Positions 37,088 to 49,460 of a DNA stretch of 64,000 nt are shown one piece after another. The notes beneath the pieces are model-generated. The model worked only from the letters and a program-made list of their open reading frames with translations, had not been told where the DNA came from and made no database searches. Both the position numbers and the translations under genes were made by a program. The stretch spans positions 81,429,825-81,493,824 of the forward strand of contig CM075764.1 of assembly GCA_037974665.1 (NCBI GenBank), in the 5' to 3' direction. Position 1 is the first letter of the stretch. Every line of letters starts with the position of its first letter. This DNA is from Ehretia macrophylla. Taxonomy: Eukaryota > Streptophyta > Magnoliopsida > Boraginales > Ehretiaceae.

Positions 37088-38243
37088 TGTGTGATTTCTA
37101 ACGCAAGTGCATGTATCGCAGCAAGTAATAAAGTGATAAGTAAATATCATTTCTACTAGGACTGTGATTATTAATTACCGAAAGTAATCTAGCTCTAACT
37201 TTATTTGGATAATCACGAATTGAGAATTTGTAACTAATGATTAAATAAATTATGAAATTGATAAAAATAACAACTAAAACAATGACAACAAAGTAGAGTT
37301 GTTCAATAGTTAAAAGGCTCTAGGGATTCCAATTTCACCAAAATTAATCCTACTTAAAACTATTGATTTAATTCAATCGATGTCTATTCCCTACGTTGCC
37401 AGCAATTTCGCTAATGTGGTTATTAATCTTTCTCAAGCATCAATAACATATTTCGCTAAGCAAGCTACCTACATCTCTGTAATAACTGTGAACTTAGGAA
37501 ACTTATTAAGCTCTAGAAATTCATGTGCTGCACTAGATCTTATAACTATCTCTAGCTTATGACGATTTAATGGTATTTCACATGTGGTCTAATTTAGTTA
37601 TCACTTCTCAGTCTCAAACCAAACCACGAATCATGCAATTGTTGATCAGACAATCACAGGCATTAAATTCAGCATAAAATACTCAACACATATATAAAAT
37701 AGTTCATCAATGAATTAAAATCAAAGGCTTCAAGTATTTATAATAAAATCCAAAACATAGTGCAAATCATAATAAGAGAGATAGAGAAAACTAGGATTTG
37801 GAGAAGAATAGTGATAGAAGTTCGTCTCCGAATTGTTCTCCGTTTTCAACTTGCAATCTCCTAGCGTTTCTTTTCTCTCTAGAACGTTGCTTCTGCTCCA
37901 AAAACTAGCTGCCTCCAAAAGCTTCCCTCTAACGTGTGTTTTCTTCCTTTTTTTCATAGGGTTTGCTTCTTTCTGCACCATTTACAAAAATGCCCTTTAA
38001 TTTCCTGCGCAGTTGAGCCATGACTGCGCTACTTGTGATTTCTCCTCAAATGCTTTGCAGGTGGAATACAAGTTAGTCCTTTGCCATTTTTCTTCAATTT
38101 GTCCTCGAAATTCACTTTCTCATAAAATTCACCTACGTCGCAAAACAAACACGAAACCCGTCAAATTGCTCATAAATTACTCAAGAACTAGCAAAAATTA
38201 AGTTAAAAGGTGCTGAAATAATATATCAATAATACACCCAACA
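37088..38243 (-). repeat. Athila 5' LTR
   Basis: The minus strand starts TGTTGGGTGTATTATTGATA at 38243; the other limit is set by the PBS. About 1.15 kb. No coding sequence. Confidence 0.65.
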
Positions 38244-38880
38244 ATAGCCACTTTACTTGGGATGCCATTCGCAACCACCATGAGGAAAAAAGATGGGCTT
38301 ATCTGATTTGGAGTAAATGTGTTATTCCTAGACATTGCTTTAATTTGTTCGTGATTAGCATGACTCAATAGATTGCCTACGAAGGATCGTTTGCTTGCAT
38401 GAGGTATTTTGAATAACGCGAGATGTGTCTTCTCCATGATAAGTCAAGAGAGCCATGACCATTTATTTTTTGAATGCTCATTTTCTAGAAGGATTTGGAG
38501 GTTATGTGCTCGTAGACTGAGGTGTAGCAATTGTGAGCTTGATTGGAATTCTCTTGTCAAGCTCTCTGAAATCTCTCACCGCAAGTGCCTCAGATTGGAT
38601 CTCACCAAAGTGATATTTTGTTCATCTGTTTACTATATTTGGATCGAATGCAATAACAGGATCTATAACTCGATTGTGAACTCGGATGAACAAATTATTG
38701 AGAAGATTATTTTGGATGTTAGAAGAAAATTTTGTACTCATTGTAGTTATAGCCATAGCATTGAGAATAGTTACTTTGTACATTTTGGAGAATCAAGCTT
38801 TTGTGAGTCGATATAAAATCTTTGTAAATGTTAAAGTAGTGGAATGAAAAGTCTTACTTTCATAGCAAAAAGAAAAAGAA
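38244..38880 (+). pseudogene. LINE retrotransposon 3' fragment (zinc-binding RVT domain)
   Basis: WDAIRNHHEEKRWAYLIW and IPRHCFNLFVIS are readable from 38260, past stops. The open frame 38409-38816 then shows ESHDHLFFECSFSRRIWRLC, the zf-RVT domain near the C terminus of plant L1-type ORF2 proteins, and ends in the usual Y-I-W-x-E-x-N-x-R region. It ends before an A-rich stretch (AAAAAGAAAAAGAA, about 38868). The 5' part is missing; it abuts the Athila LTR, which may have inserted into it. Confidence 0.78.
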
Positions 38881-39165
38881 TAGAGTTGTGATCAAAACTT
38901 ATATATGTAGATCAATAATACAAAGAAGTGTTTTATGGCAATGGGGCAAAGGCATAGAGATAGATCTCCTTAATCAAACCCATCCCTCTACCATCTCTAA
39001 GCAAAAAAACAAGTCCACATTGAGCGATTTCATAGTGCAGCGACTTATACTTCTAGTTGCAATTTTATTAAATTAATTATATCTTAATAGATATCCTAAT
39101 AGATATATACGCTTTACCGTTCGTTTCATTATTTTACTACGTACGTACTAAGTCAAAAGATTATG

Positions 39166-39258
<93 letters not shown>

Positions 39259-40068
39259 TCACCTTTTTATTACGCTTTCACTGTGGCAAACTATCTCCAA
39301 GAATTATTCAGTGCATGAAGACATACTTTGCAAGAAGGTCCTTTGATATTGATCTATAACTTTATGTGGATACATACGACAGATATTAATTTCTTTCCAA
39401 ATGTCTAGTTGCCATGATAGTGGGTAGGGTAATTAAGGAATATATTTATATATAGGGGTGGAGGGGGGGGGGGCCGGGGGACAACCTCCAAAAAAAAATA
39501 TATATATATATATATATATGTATTGAAATTTTAAAAAAGTTGATTTGGCTCCCCCAAAGTAAAAAAGGAAAAGCGTTGTAAGAACTATCACGAATATAGT
39601 GTTTGCCTGGGTGGTTAGAGATAAGCATTGCTGTGTTGTTGGTTGAGCCACAGTTGTTATAATGTTTTTATTTTTTCTAGTTTCTAGTTTTAAGTTGAGA
39701 TTAAAAAAAAAAAAAAAAAAAAGGGAATGCCAATTCCCTTTGCCAATTTTGTGGCTCCTCTACCTTTTTTTTCTTTATCTATTCATCATCTATCATCTAT
39801 CTTCCCTTTTAAGTATATGAAAATTAAGCAACAGAGGCATGCAAAAGCTTATAAAATACTTTCATAACGATCATACTTCATATTAGAAGTTAAAGAGTTC
39901 ATCATTACATATATTAAGAAGTGAAACTATAAGTCACTTTTCTTTTTTAAAAGAAAAAAAAAAGACTTGAGTAGAGAAATCATGAGCAAAGACATGGACA
40001 GAAACATTTGTGACATAAACATAGAATATCAAAGCCTTGTTTCAGCGACAATATGGATCAATCCCAGC
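38881..40068. other. Intergenic, low-complexity tracts
   Basis: No gene is seen. It holds a compound (CT)n-(AT)n microsatellite (39168-39254), a run of about 12 G near 39465, an (AT)n tract near 39500 and an A run at about 39703-39722. The minus-strand frames at 39433-39651 arise from these tracts. Confidence 0.6.
39168..39254. repeat. Compound (CT)n-(AT)n microsatellite
   Basis: About 19 CT units run directly into about 24 AT units. Confidence 0.92.
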
Positions 40069-41997
40069 TCAGGCGGCAACAAGGATTTGCTTAGGCAAAT
40101 TTTGAAGTTTATTAGCTGCTTCATGTACTCCATCATGATCATGCACTTGGGGAACCACAGGAACTCTCTCTGAAGACATGAGCGCACCAAGTTTCACAAT
40201 GTCTATGATTTGTTCTGGAAGCTTCTCCTCATCCAATATTATTATCTGTTTTGGTACTTCCTCTTTAACCTTTGGCTCCTCAACTTTATTCTTTGGCTTC
40301 TTGTACATTACATAAAGGATCATTTGAAGAACACCGAAGGTGAATCCCAAAACATTTGGAATCTATTAATTTACAAACAAAACCAATATATTATTATTTT
40401 ATTATAAGAGTTAGAACCAGCGTAAGCATATGCATGCATGCATGCAAGTTAGGAAGAAATATTTCAATTCATGCATCAACAAACTTACTGCAATATTGTA
40501 GTCTTTCAGTAGTAAACCATAGAAAAACCACATAACGGCACTTAGTGTGAGGAAGAACGATAGAAGAAATGGCATATACTCAACACTCTTTGTTCGTATA
40601 ACTTGTCTCTGCAAAAAAACAAAAAAAACAAAAAAAAAACAAAAAAAAAATGTAAAAAAGAAGAAGAAATTAAATTAGAACAATATCGTGGTTTGTTGTT
40701 GATCATATGGAGACCTATAATTAATTATATACAATTAGTATAATTAATTAATTTTCAACTTACCACAATGCCTAACGGCGCAACAAAGACACACAAGGAA
40801 AACACTAGGCAAATCCATCCGACTATGACACCACGGGCTGCGTCGCCTTTCACAAGAAAGTGAGTGAGGAGAATAATAAGACCATAACCAACAGCTATCA
40901 GCAGAACAAGCATCTTCATAGTTTGTACCCTCAACTTCTTAGGTGCATAGAAAAGGTAAAAGCATATGTATATGGTCTCAATGAAACATCCAACTGAATT
41001 TATAGTGACCAACAGAGTGGTGTTGGGCTTCAAGAATGCATAGTACAACCAGAGCATGGCACTGAAGAGAGCAATCACGTAAGGAATCGATTGAAACCCT
41101 TCAGTTGATTTTTTCTTGTATATTTGGTAGAATGTTGGCCTGCATGCATTCAACATATTGACAAATACATCATGAGATTTTCTATTTCATTTATTTATCA
41201 AAGGCACAAGTCATATATACAGACCCTAAAAGAAAGGACAAAAATTATATTGGCCACTTACAATGGAGCAAGAAACACCATGAATGATACCACGTTACCT
41301 ACATAATTAATTACAAGATAAAGAAAGTTAGAACTCGTACTTGGCACGTACATAGACTACTCGGGAAAAAAAATTCAAGCTTTTAATCATTTAAATCAAT
41401 CCCAAAAGTTACGTAAATCTATTGAAAGATGCATGTCTAATTATTTAATGTATGTTAATGATTGAGAATAGGTAAGTACGATAAATGGTCATCCTACCCT
41501 TGGTGTCTGTATTTTTATATATATGCCAAGTCAATGACATGAGGGTCTTGACTCCGCCACTAATTATAACTACTATGATCTTAAATTGGATTTTTATAGT
41601 ATAATGGTCTTAATTGGATTATAAATTCTAATTAAATAAATTTAAGGATCGGAGAATTAGGTATACAAATATAACCAATCTAGCTTCAGAAGTAAGTGCT
41701 CATTAGTATAAAAAAGTTTTTTTTTTTTTTTTTTTCTAATTCGACGAGCAATATGTATCATTGAATAGTATAAAAAAGTTAAATAGTAGTGGAAAGCTCG
41801 AAAAGTGCTTACGAGTAAATTATTAATTACACTTAATTTGACAGCACTTATAAACTTTTTTACGGACTTATAATAATCAAGTACGTACGATTAAGAAGAG
41901 ATGGAAATGGCATGAAAATATATATAAATGAAGATATTATTCAATTACCAAGCAGACCAAACGCAAGGATCATCCAGTGGGTCGAAGCGCTTGCCAT
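40069..41997 (-). CDS. SWEET sugar transporter, clade III type (5 exons)
   Basis: A bidirectional sugar uniporter with seven membrane helices arranged as two MtN3/saliva domains. Exons on the minus strand are 41997-41949, 41298-41262, 41139-40764, 40608-40489 and 40362-40069, all with GT-AG borders. They join in frame to 876 nt, 291 residues. Landmarks are [50 protein letters not shown] and [14 protein letters not shown], with a hydrophilic tail from about residue 220. Pocket positions match sucrose-moving clade III members (numbered here V24, S55, N76, V146, S177, N197; compare AtSWEET13 V23, S54, N76, V145, S176, N196). Exon lengths 37 and 120 nt are typical; exon 3 (376 nt) is a fusion of two usual exons. 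A plasma-membrane sucrose exporter is inferred; the paralogue is not assigned. Confidence 0.95.
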
Positions 41998-42163
41998 CTT
42001 CTTTGTAATTGAAGAGTTTTCTTTCTTCTTTTATAGCTTAATTTGTTGGGTGAAGATACTACAACAAGTCTCCTGGTTTTCTCAGCCTGAGAGAGAGAGA
42101 CACTATCAATTGAAGTAGTAATAGGTTTTACAACTTCATGCAGATAAGTAACGTTAAGGTGAC

Positions 42164-42172
42164 CTATTTATA
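42164..42172 (-). promoter_or_regulatory. TATA box of the SWEET gene
   Basis: The minus strand reads TATAAATAG, about 170 bp upstream of the ATG at 41997. The start context AAGAAGATGG is favourable. Transcription probably begins near 42130-42140, giving a leader of about 140 nt. Confidence 0.65.
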
Positions 42173-44640
42173 AAGAAGCTGCATGAGTAATGCATGGTAC
42201 TGTAAATGCAAAAGTGAGGTGCTCATTCAAGATAATGATTTTTAAAATCACACGACATCCTCCCACTAGCTAATGTAGGTCTGCATTTAAATCATGCCTA
42301 CCCTTTTTTTTTTTAATTTCTTTTCCGTTCATTTCCTCCGTTGCTTTTACGATAATTTATTGATTTTAAATTGATAAATTGGTTCTGAAATTGAGTAGAA
42401 TAATCAAGTAACGACTCATTATGATTAAATATTTCAAATTTAAATATATATTATCTCATTATAAATATTATTTGACCCTTAATTGATTTCGAATATAGAT
42501 TAGGGGTTGCCACTAAACCACAAAATTAATAGTCCTAGGCTGGATCTAATTAATATAATTTTACTTGGAAAGAGTTCCCCCTCATAAAAAAAAAAAAGAA
42601 ATAAACTAATAAACGGGTGATACAACATATTATATCTTCATCAGAAGATTAAGCAGTTTCGTGTTATTGCTATTTTTTTATTGTCTATAACTATTACGCG
42701 TAATTAAAATCTATCAATTTTTTATGCACATAAAAGCTGTTAAAGCGGATAATTAAATATATATATATATAAACCATAGGATGGATGATTATCTATCTTA
42801 CTTGAATTATTATATTATCATTAGATAAATGCATCGATTGGATGTTAAACGAAGATGCTAAATTTACTTCAATGGAAACGAAACTTTAAAAAATTAAAAA
42901 AAAAGGAATAGAAATCCTAGGCTATAGGGTGCAATAACACAAAAATCTAAGGGTCCCGGTATGCTTTTTTTGATGTCATTTTGCAATCCATATTCGCTTT
43001 AAAGTTATAACTCGACCATGATTTCTGCAAGAGATTTATGCTTCTCCCCATTATGTACTCCGATTCAGCAAAAAAGCCGATCCAGAATGATTCAACTACC
43101 AATCAATTCCTGCCACTTTGCATCAATAATAGATCTGACTCTTTCTTATGATCGTTCGTGTTACTATTGCAAAGATTACGTGCTGATGAAATATCAAAGA
43201 TATGTTTTAGTAAAGGTTATCTCATTTGGTGGGTTTTGTCATGTGACGCAATGGATCACCTTCCTTTACAAATTGAGATGCTGACACTTGATAAATTATT
43301 ATTATTATTATTATTATTATTGTTATTATTATTATTTTAACCAAAAAGAATTCACTTTAAGTGGAATTATATTAAAATTTATATTAATGTTACTAATTTC
43401 TTAGTGCATCGACTCCTTCTAGTTAACAACTATTTCAAATCAATAATCGGTTAAATAATATTTGTAATGAAAATATATAAATTTAAATTTAAAATATTTG
43501 ATCACCACAAATCACTTTTCGAACACTTCACCCAACTACGTGGAGCCACTTGAAAAATTATTGGCAATAGCCGACTCTACTATGCAGATTGGACCTCACT
43601 CACCTTAGGACAATCATTGTTTGGTTCCTACCAGAAAGCGCAAATTGATGCTAAAAGTATTTTTTTTTTTTTTTCCCTGAAACAAACTCTTATTTTGAAT
43701 GCTTGACATTTGAATTAATTAGAGAAAGACGAGAACAAACATGAAAATTAGGAGAAATCTATCTTCTTGGCACGTTCTTTTTTTGGTACAAAAACCTCAA
43801 TGTAGATGATAAGGTTTTAAAGCAATTAGGCGATAAGGCTAAAAGCTTTTCTCCAGTTATAATGTTCCACTCATTGTGGCTATGAAATGACGCTACTACT
43901 TCTGACGGTGTCAAGATGAGCCACGGTGTGCACAAAGACCACATTCAAGTTGTGAACATAACAGCTTCATCACTTTATATCTCAAACCCAGCCAAAAGGT
44001 GAACAAATTAAAAAGCATATAAAGATGACCATACAACCAAAAGAGTAAATCATTAAAGAGACATTTATATCGTATGATTTTTCTCTCTCTCCTCTTTGGG
44101 ATTTGTTTTTTCTAATTTCTTTTTCTCGTGACACGCGGAAGAAATGTGATTAAACCCTCATTTAAATTCACTAAGGAACAGATAATAAAGAAAAGGAAAG
44201 GAAATGAATAGTACGGAATATAGTATTACGTAATGCTGGAAAGAAGGAATAATCTTTATCAAGATATTATTTATACATAAAACAAGGAAAACGTCGAGGC
44301 CGCCTCCAACTAATTGGACATGGTTAAATTAATTATGACATGAACAATATACAAAATTCCAAGAGCCAAGAGCTTTGTCTGTGGCAGAGATTGGAAAGTC
44401 ATCAAGAATGCTCTATTGTCACTTTGATTTGCGAGGAAATTGCTCGAGATAAAGCAAGTTACATCATATAGCACGCAAATGAATGCTAGAAGTAGCAAAG
44501 TGCAACATCTACTCTTCTCTTCAATCATGCAGCAAAGTCCAACAAAATGTGCTAGCAGAAAAGAAAATTACTTTGTGATGAGGATAAAATTAACCAATCC
44601 GATCTCCAGTAAAATAATTCGAGCTATTAGATGAAATCAA
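42173..44640. other. SWEET upstream region and intergenic sequence
   Basis: No convincing gene. The short frames (43018-43340, 43759-43944, 44310-44528) lack recognisable domains. An (ATT)n microsatellite lies at 43295-43337. The nearest TE boundary is the Tat LTR start at 44641, so about 2.5 kb of apparently TE-free sequence precedes the SWEET gene. Confidence 0.5.
43295..43337. repeat. (ATT)n microsatellite
   Basis: About 13 ATT units with one GTT interruption. Confidence 0.9.
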
Positions 44641-44977
44641 TGTCCAATTGTACTAGAGTCACCATCAGGTCGGTCGCCTCGACCTGCAGACTTTAACCCA
44701 AGTGACCCGAGGTCCGACCATTCCCCGTCTCGTGACAAGGCGACAAGATCCCACAAAATTCAAAAAACTGTCAGAAGGAAATATATAAATATGGAAATTG
44801 TATTCACAAAAAAGGTAACTTACTATTTGCATACTACACACTATACTTTCCAGTTCAAGTTATTATTCTAAAATATAATACTAACTTAAACATCGGAGTG
44901 CTTACATGAGCAAGACCCACACCCACTTCTTTTGCAGATTAGCTTAGAAGGCATCTGACCAGTTTTGATCATCAACA
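44641..44977 (+). repeat. 5' LTR of the Tat element
   Basis: 337 bp, TGTCCAATTG to GATCATCAACA, bounded on the right by the PBS. A short LTR compared with the Tekay elements. TATATAAATATGG at about 44783 is a plausible TATA box. Confidence 0.75.
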
Positions 44978-44978
44978 C

Positions 44979-44997
44979 TTGGCGCTGTCTGTGGAAA
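44979..44997 (+). other. Tat-type primer binding site
   Basis: TTGGCGCTGTCTGTGGAAA, one base after the LTR, resembles the TTGGCGCCGTCTGTGGGAA site shared by Tat and related gypsy elements. Confidence 0.78.
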
Positions 44998-45028
44998 GCG
45001 AAGTATAATCTTACTGAGTTTCCACATC

Positions 45029-46755
45029 ATGGTTAACAATCGTAGCAACAGTCAAGTCGGTGGACACGTGCCACCATTGCCGCAAGGAGACCAAGCTCGA
45101 TCTGAGCTACTTTCACCAGTAGGAGTACACCCTCCTACTGGAACCATACATCCCACTATACAAGAACCCCAAAACAATAACTCGCTAGTCCCGACGGTGA
45201 TTCCGAGACCAAGTCCTCTAAGACAAGCATCGATATCTATACCGCAAATCCCAAGCACGAACTTCCTCTTGCAGCTTCGTGACACGTTGAACTTTCTCCT
45301 ACAACCCCAAACAGCTCAACCAGTCTAAAGCCTACCTATCCAAATAAACCAAACAGTTCTTCCACCCATAAACCAAATACCGGTTCAGGCGAACAAGCCA
45401 ATTCGGCCACCACTAGCCACAGTTGATGAAATAGCTTCTTCTGGCCCAGCCCGCTGCCCAAATCCAGTAAGGCCCAGGCGGTAGGTAACGATTCATAATG
45501 GGTCAAGGACTATGGGTGGAAGGGCCTACACCGGGCAAAGCCTTAATCTTTTTGTCCCAGAAATCATGGCAATGTCGAAACCTCCAGGGTACAAACTACT
45601 GTCGTTGCCGACCTATGATGGAACGGGGATCCTTGGGATTATATGGTAGTGTTCCATCATAAGATTGATTTTTACGATGTTCTAGATGCGCTGATGTGCC
45701 GAGCCTTCCTAACCAGTTTGACGGAAGCAGCTCGACGATGGTATATTAGCTTGGAGCCCAACTCTATTGATGATTTCGATCAGTTGTCTAAGGCTTTCGT
45801 TGAAAGGTTTGCGAGTAACAAGAAGCCTACTAGGCATACGACAACCCTGTTAAACATCAAGCAGGGCCATGAGGAATTTCTCAGATCTTACTATACTAGA
45901 TTTAACCAGGCGGCCCTGGAAATCATTGACCTGGATGACAAGTTCTCGATAACGGCATTCATGAAGGGTCTTCAGAATAGGACATTCTTGTCGTCCTTGG
46001 CGAGAAAGACCCCAAGAATATTGACGGATGTGATGGCAAAGGCAGAAGGTCAGATACATTTGGAGGAATTGATCAACACCCAGAAGAAGGAGAATAAGCT
46101 AATGAAGAAGCCGAACAATAATGGTGGCAAGGATAAAGGAAAGATTGATTCTCGACCTTAGTCTAGTTCCCGACCTCAGCCTAGCAAGAAGTCGAAAAAG
46201 AATGATCGGCCGAGATTCTAGAACTTTGCACCACTGAACACCTTGAGAGGGAAGATTTATGCAGCAATCAGGAATAGGTTCAATATCAAACCACTGCTAC
46301 CAATGAGGGTCGAACTCGACAAGAGACCTAGGAATAAATTCTACCATTATCATAATGATCACGGGCATATGACTGATGATCGCCGAGAGCTCAAGAATAA
46401 GATCGAGGCTCTAATTCGGCAAGGCTACTTAGGACCGTACATCAAGAGAAAAAATGCTCCCGAACTCAAGAGACAAAGGGAAAGGAGTCCAAGGCATGAG
46501 AGAGAATGGAGCCCTCAACGGGAGCAAGGAGAACCCATCAGGGAGGTAGATATAATCATCGGAGGCATGGCCTCGGGAGGAGAGAACAAAGTAGCAAGTG
46601 TAGCATACCGGAGGTCAAGTCAATATGATACACCTCTGAAGAGACAACACTTAAATGAGCATATCACTTTTACAGATTCCAATCTTGAGGGTCTGATCGT
46701 TCCTCACGATGACCCACTACTCATTGCTACCCAGATAAGGGGATATCCTAGTTAG
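45029..46755 (+). pseudogene. Tat gag, frameshifted
   Basis: The N-terminal part (45029-45328) starts MVNNRSNSQVGG and is proline-rich. After stops, YDGTG at about 45615 continues in another frame as MVVFHHKIDFYDVLDALMCR (45643-46161), the start of the gag core, which contains RRWYISLEPNSIDDFDQLSK and FNQAALEIIDLDDKFSITAF. A third open part (46243-46755) has KFYHYHNDHGHMTDDRREL, the short histidine motif usual in Tat gag, and IIGGMASGG, the usual link to protease. At least one frameshift and several stops break it. Confidence 0.82.
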
Positions 46756-46768
46756 GAGGATTATGGAT

Positions 46769-47300
46769 GATACAGGCAGCTCGGCTGAGTTGTTGTTCTA
46801 TCAAGCTTTTTAGAGGATCAGTTTGAGTAGAAGCTGTTTGAGACCCATGAGTGGGATGCTGTCGGGTTTCACCGGGGAAGAATTCTGACTTGACAGGGTT
46901 ATCACCTTAGGCTGAGGAGATTGGGTTAAAATTGAGCTGCTGGAGTTCGTTGTCATTGATTGCCCATCGGCATACAACGCCATCTTGGGGAGAGTGGCTC
47001 TAGCAAGATTCCAGGTCGTGGTTTCAACCTATCATCTGACTCTGAAGTATCCGACCCTCTCGAGGATAGCCATAGTCCGAGGTGACTAGAGGAAGGCCCA
47101 AGAGTGTTATACAACCACTTTGAGCATGTAGAGAGTGGAGCCGTGGCAGCTCGAGGTTCCAGAGAAAAAGGCCAATAAAGGTAATGAAGTGAAGAAAGCC
47201 ACCCCGATTGAGGAGCTGGTAGAAGTCGAGGTGGGACACAACAAGCAAGTCAAGCTCGACAGTGAGCTCAACACAAACATGAAAGAAGGTATAACCAATT
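46769..47300 (+). pseudogene. Tat protease, broken
   Basis: DTGSSAELLFYQAF at 46769 carries the aspartic protease active site. YNAILGRVALARFQVVVST near 46975-47030 is the conserved C-terminal half (the AILGR motif). Stops lie between them. Confidence 0.75.
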
Positions 47301-48430
47301 TTCTTACATTAAATGTCGATAAATTTACTTGGTCTACCACTAACATGGCAATGATAGATCTAAAAATGGCGATACATCAGTTGAATGTAGACCCGCATTT
47401 CGACCAATCAAACAGAAGCGTCGGTGAGATATTGAGCTTTATGGATGCCTTCAAGGGGTATAAAAAAATCCAGATGGCCTTCGAGGATGCGAAGAAGACA
47501 GCTTTCATCACAGATCGATGGGTTTATTGCTATAAGGTGATGTCATTCGGGCTCAAGAATGCAAGAGCGACCTATCAAAGGATGGCGAATATGGTTTTCT
47601 CAGAACAATCGGTCACAACATGGAGATCTACGTCGACGATATGCTAGTAAAAATCAAGGATGCTTGAACGCATGTAGATGACCTGACAAAAGCTTTTTCA
47701 ATCATGAGTAAGGCCGACATTAAACTAAACCCAGAAAAGTGCACTTTCGGGGTCAAGGAAGAAAATTCTTGGGGTTTATGGTGACCAACAGAACAATTGA
47801 AGCTAACCTGGAGAAGGTTCAGACGATTTTAGACCTCAAGTCCCCGAGGAGTACGAAGGAAGTGCAAGTGGTAGTTGGGAAGGTAGTTGCTCTGAGCCGG
47901 TTCATGTCAAGGTCGGTGGATAAATGTGCACCCTTCTTCAAGGTGCTCAGGAATCCAAAAAAATTTCAGTGGACCGAGGAGTATCAATAGGAGTTTGACG
48001 GACTGAAGCAATATCTAGGCTCGCCTCCCCTGCTACCCCAACTAGAGGAGGAAAAGGACCCATACCTATATCTAGCTAGCTCGGTAATAGTAGTAGCGAC
48101 AACACTAGTTAAAAAGGATGGGAAGATGCAAAGGCCGTTATACTATATCAACAAGATACTTCGACGTACAGAGTTAAGATATCCAACTAATTGAAAGGAT
48201 AGCTCTGGCGCTGATTGTGGCTTCAAGGAAACTAAGACATTACTTTGATGCATATTCGATTCGGGTAATGACTGATATGCCACTCAGGCAGGTGCTCAGC
48301 CAGCTCGAGCTCTCAGGTCGTTTACTCGAATAGTCGATAGAACTCAGTTAGTTTGACATCCGTTATCAGCTGAGAACAGTAGTCAATGGACAAGCCGTAG
48401 CAGACTTCATAGTAGAATGCACGGGGGGCA
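47301..48430 (+). pseudogene. Tat reverse transcriptase and first RNase H, broken
   Basis: MDAFKGYKKIQMAFEDAKKT and ITDRWVYCYKVMSFGLKNA (about 47440-47575) are the central RT blocks. The active-site YVDD is at 47629-47640, one frame away from the preceding block, so a frameshift lies between. KFLGFMVTNRTIEANLEKVQ and the connection region follow (47739-47990). The RNase H part (about 48010-48430) reads DPYLYLASSVIVVATTLVKK with stops. The N-terminal RT blocks before about 47430 appear shortened by a deletion. Confidence 0.82.
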
Positions 48431-48449
48431 TATAACAGGACGGACTATC

Positions 48450-48647
48450 CCAACCGTGGACCATTCAGGTCGATAGAGCGTCCAAGAAATATGGTAATGG
48501 GGCATAAGTAGTCATCATTAACTCGAAAGGCACTGAGATGCAGTATTCATTGAAGTTCGAATTCCCGACCTCTAACAATGAAGCTACTTTAAGCGTTGGT
48601 TGCAAGTCTAAAAATTGCCAAGTCATTAGGAGCCCGGGCTATAGACG
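48450..48647 (+). pseudogene. Second (archaeal-type) RNase H of Tat, first half
   Basis: PWTIQVDRASKKYGNGA corresponds to the WTLYVDGSS-type start of this domain, and LKFEFPTSNNEATLS to its second block. The domain is interrupted at 48648 by the copia-like LTR and resumes at 54316 with DVTTDSQFVANQVSG, the third block. Confidence 0.78.
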
Positions 48648-49460
48648 TGTTGGGGATATGCCCTAATGCTAAAGTTTGAGATGACCTTATTTGGGTTTAA
48701 TGAGAATATACTTATGTGTTTTATACACTATGTGATTTGTAGGATATTCATATTCTCCGCTTCGATATGAATATGTCCCTAATGCTTATCAGATAAGAGA
48801 AATGTTCTAAAAGGATTTAGGATATTTCGCACTTTCTCTTCAATATGATAAGCATTAAGAATCGATTCATAGCCCTTCAGATTATTCAACCGGGTCTAGA
48901 ATAATTGAGTACGAGTTATCATATGTAATTACCTTTGATTAACATATTGATGTTAATGATAAAGGATGGCATGCGAAATGCCATAACAGTATGGTGATGT
49001 GGACTAATAAACATATGAATGATTGTCTGTGTACGGATCATTGAATGTGATAATAAATAGTGAACTACATGATTTCATGTTAATAGTTTACTATTTAGTT
49101 GAGAATTGTGTAATTAATCCTCAGACTTGAGAGATTACGGGTGCCGGTTATATCAGGGGCTAAATACTGCGTCTAGACAATGCCCATCTTCTATAAGGTA
49201 AGATACAACCTTTCGCGTTTTAGTCTTGTGGTATGAACCGACAAGTAATTGTCAAAATAGGATTTGTTAACCTCCGGCGCGAGGCGGTGTCCTATGATAT
49301 CTGAGATCGGTTGGTAAACGAGCAAGTCCTTGGCCAAGGCGAGTATGAAGTGATGGAAATGAGTTTTTCCATGGTAGTCATCTCTCGTTTCACCGATTCA
49401 GATTTATACATAGTATCAGATGTGGGCCTAACCATTTCATGGTCCTTTCCCGATCGGGGT

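Larger units (their letters stand above)
35048..38243 (-). mobile_element. Athila-lineage Ty3/gypsy remnant, minus strand
   Basis: Right to left: an LTR (38243 to 37088), a PBS resembling the Asp-tRNA type, a leader, gag, and the start of protease, which stops at 35048 against a foreign LTR. The rest of pol is missing from the window. Confidence 0.82.

Noticed and set aside
43018..43340. Two overlapping short plus-strand frames in the SWEET upstream region
   Set aside because: One ends in poly-Leu from the (ATT)n microsatellite, and neither has a recognisable domain.
44310..44528. A hydrophobic 72-residue minus-strand frame upstream of the Tat element
   Set aside because: No family is recognised, splice context is lacking and there is no neighbouring exon to support it.
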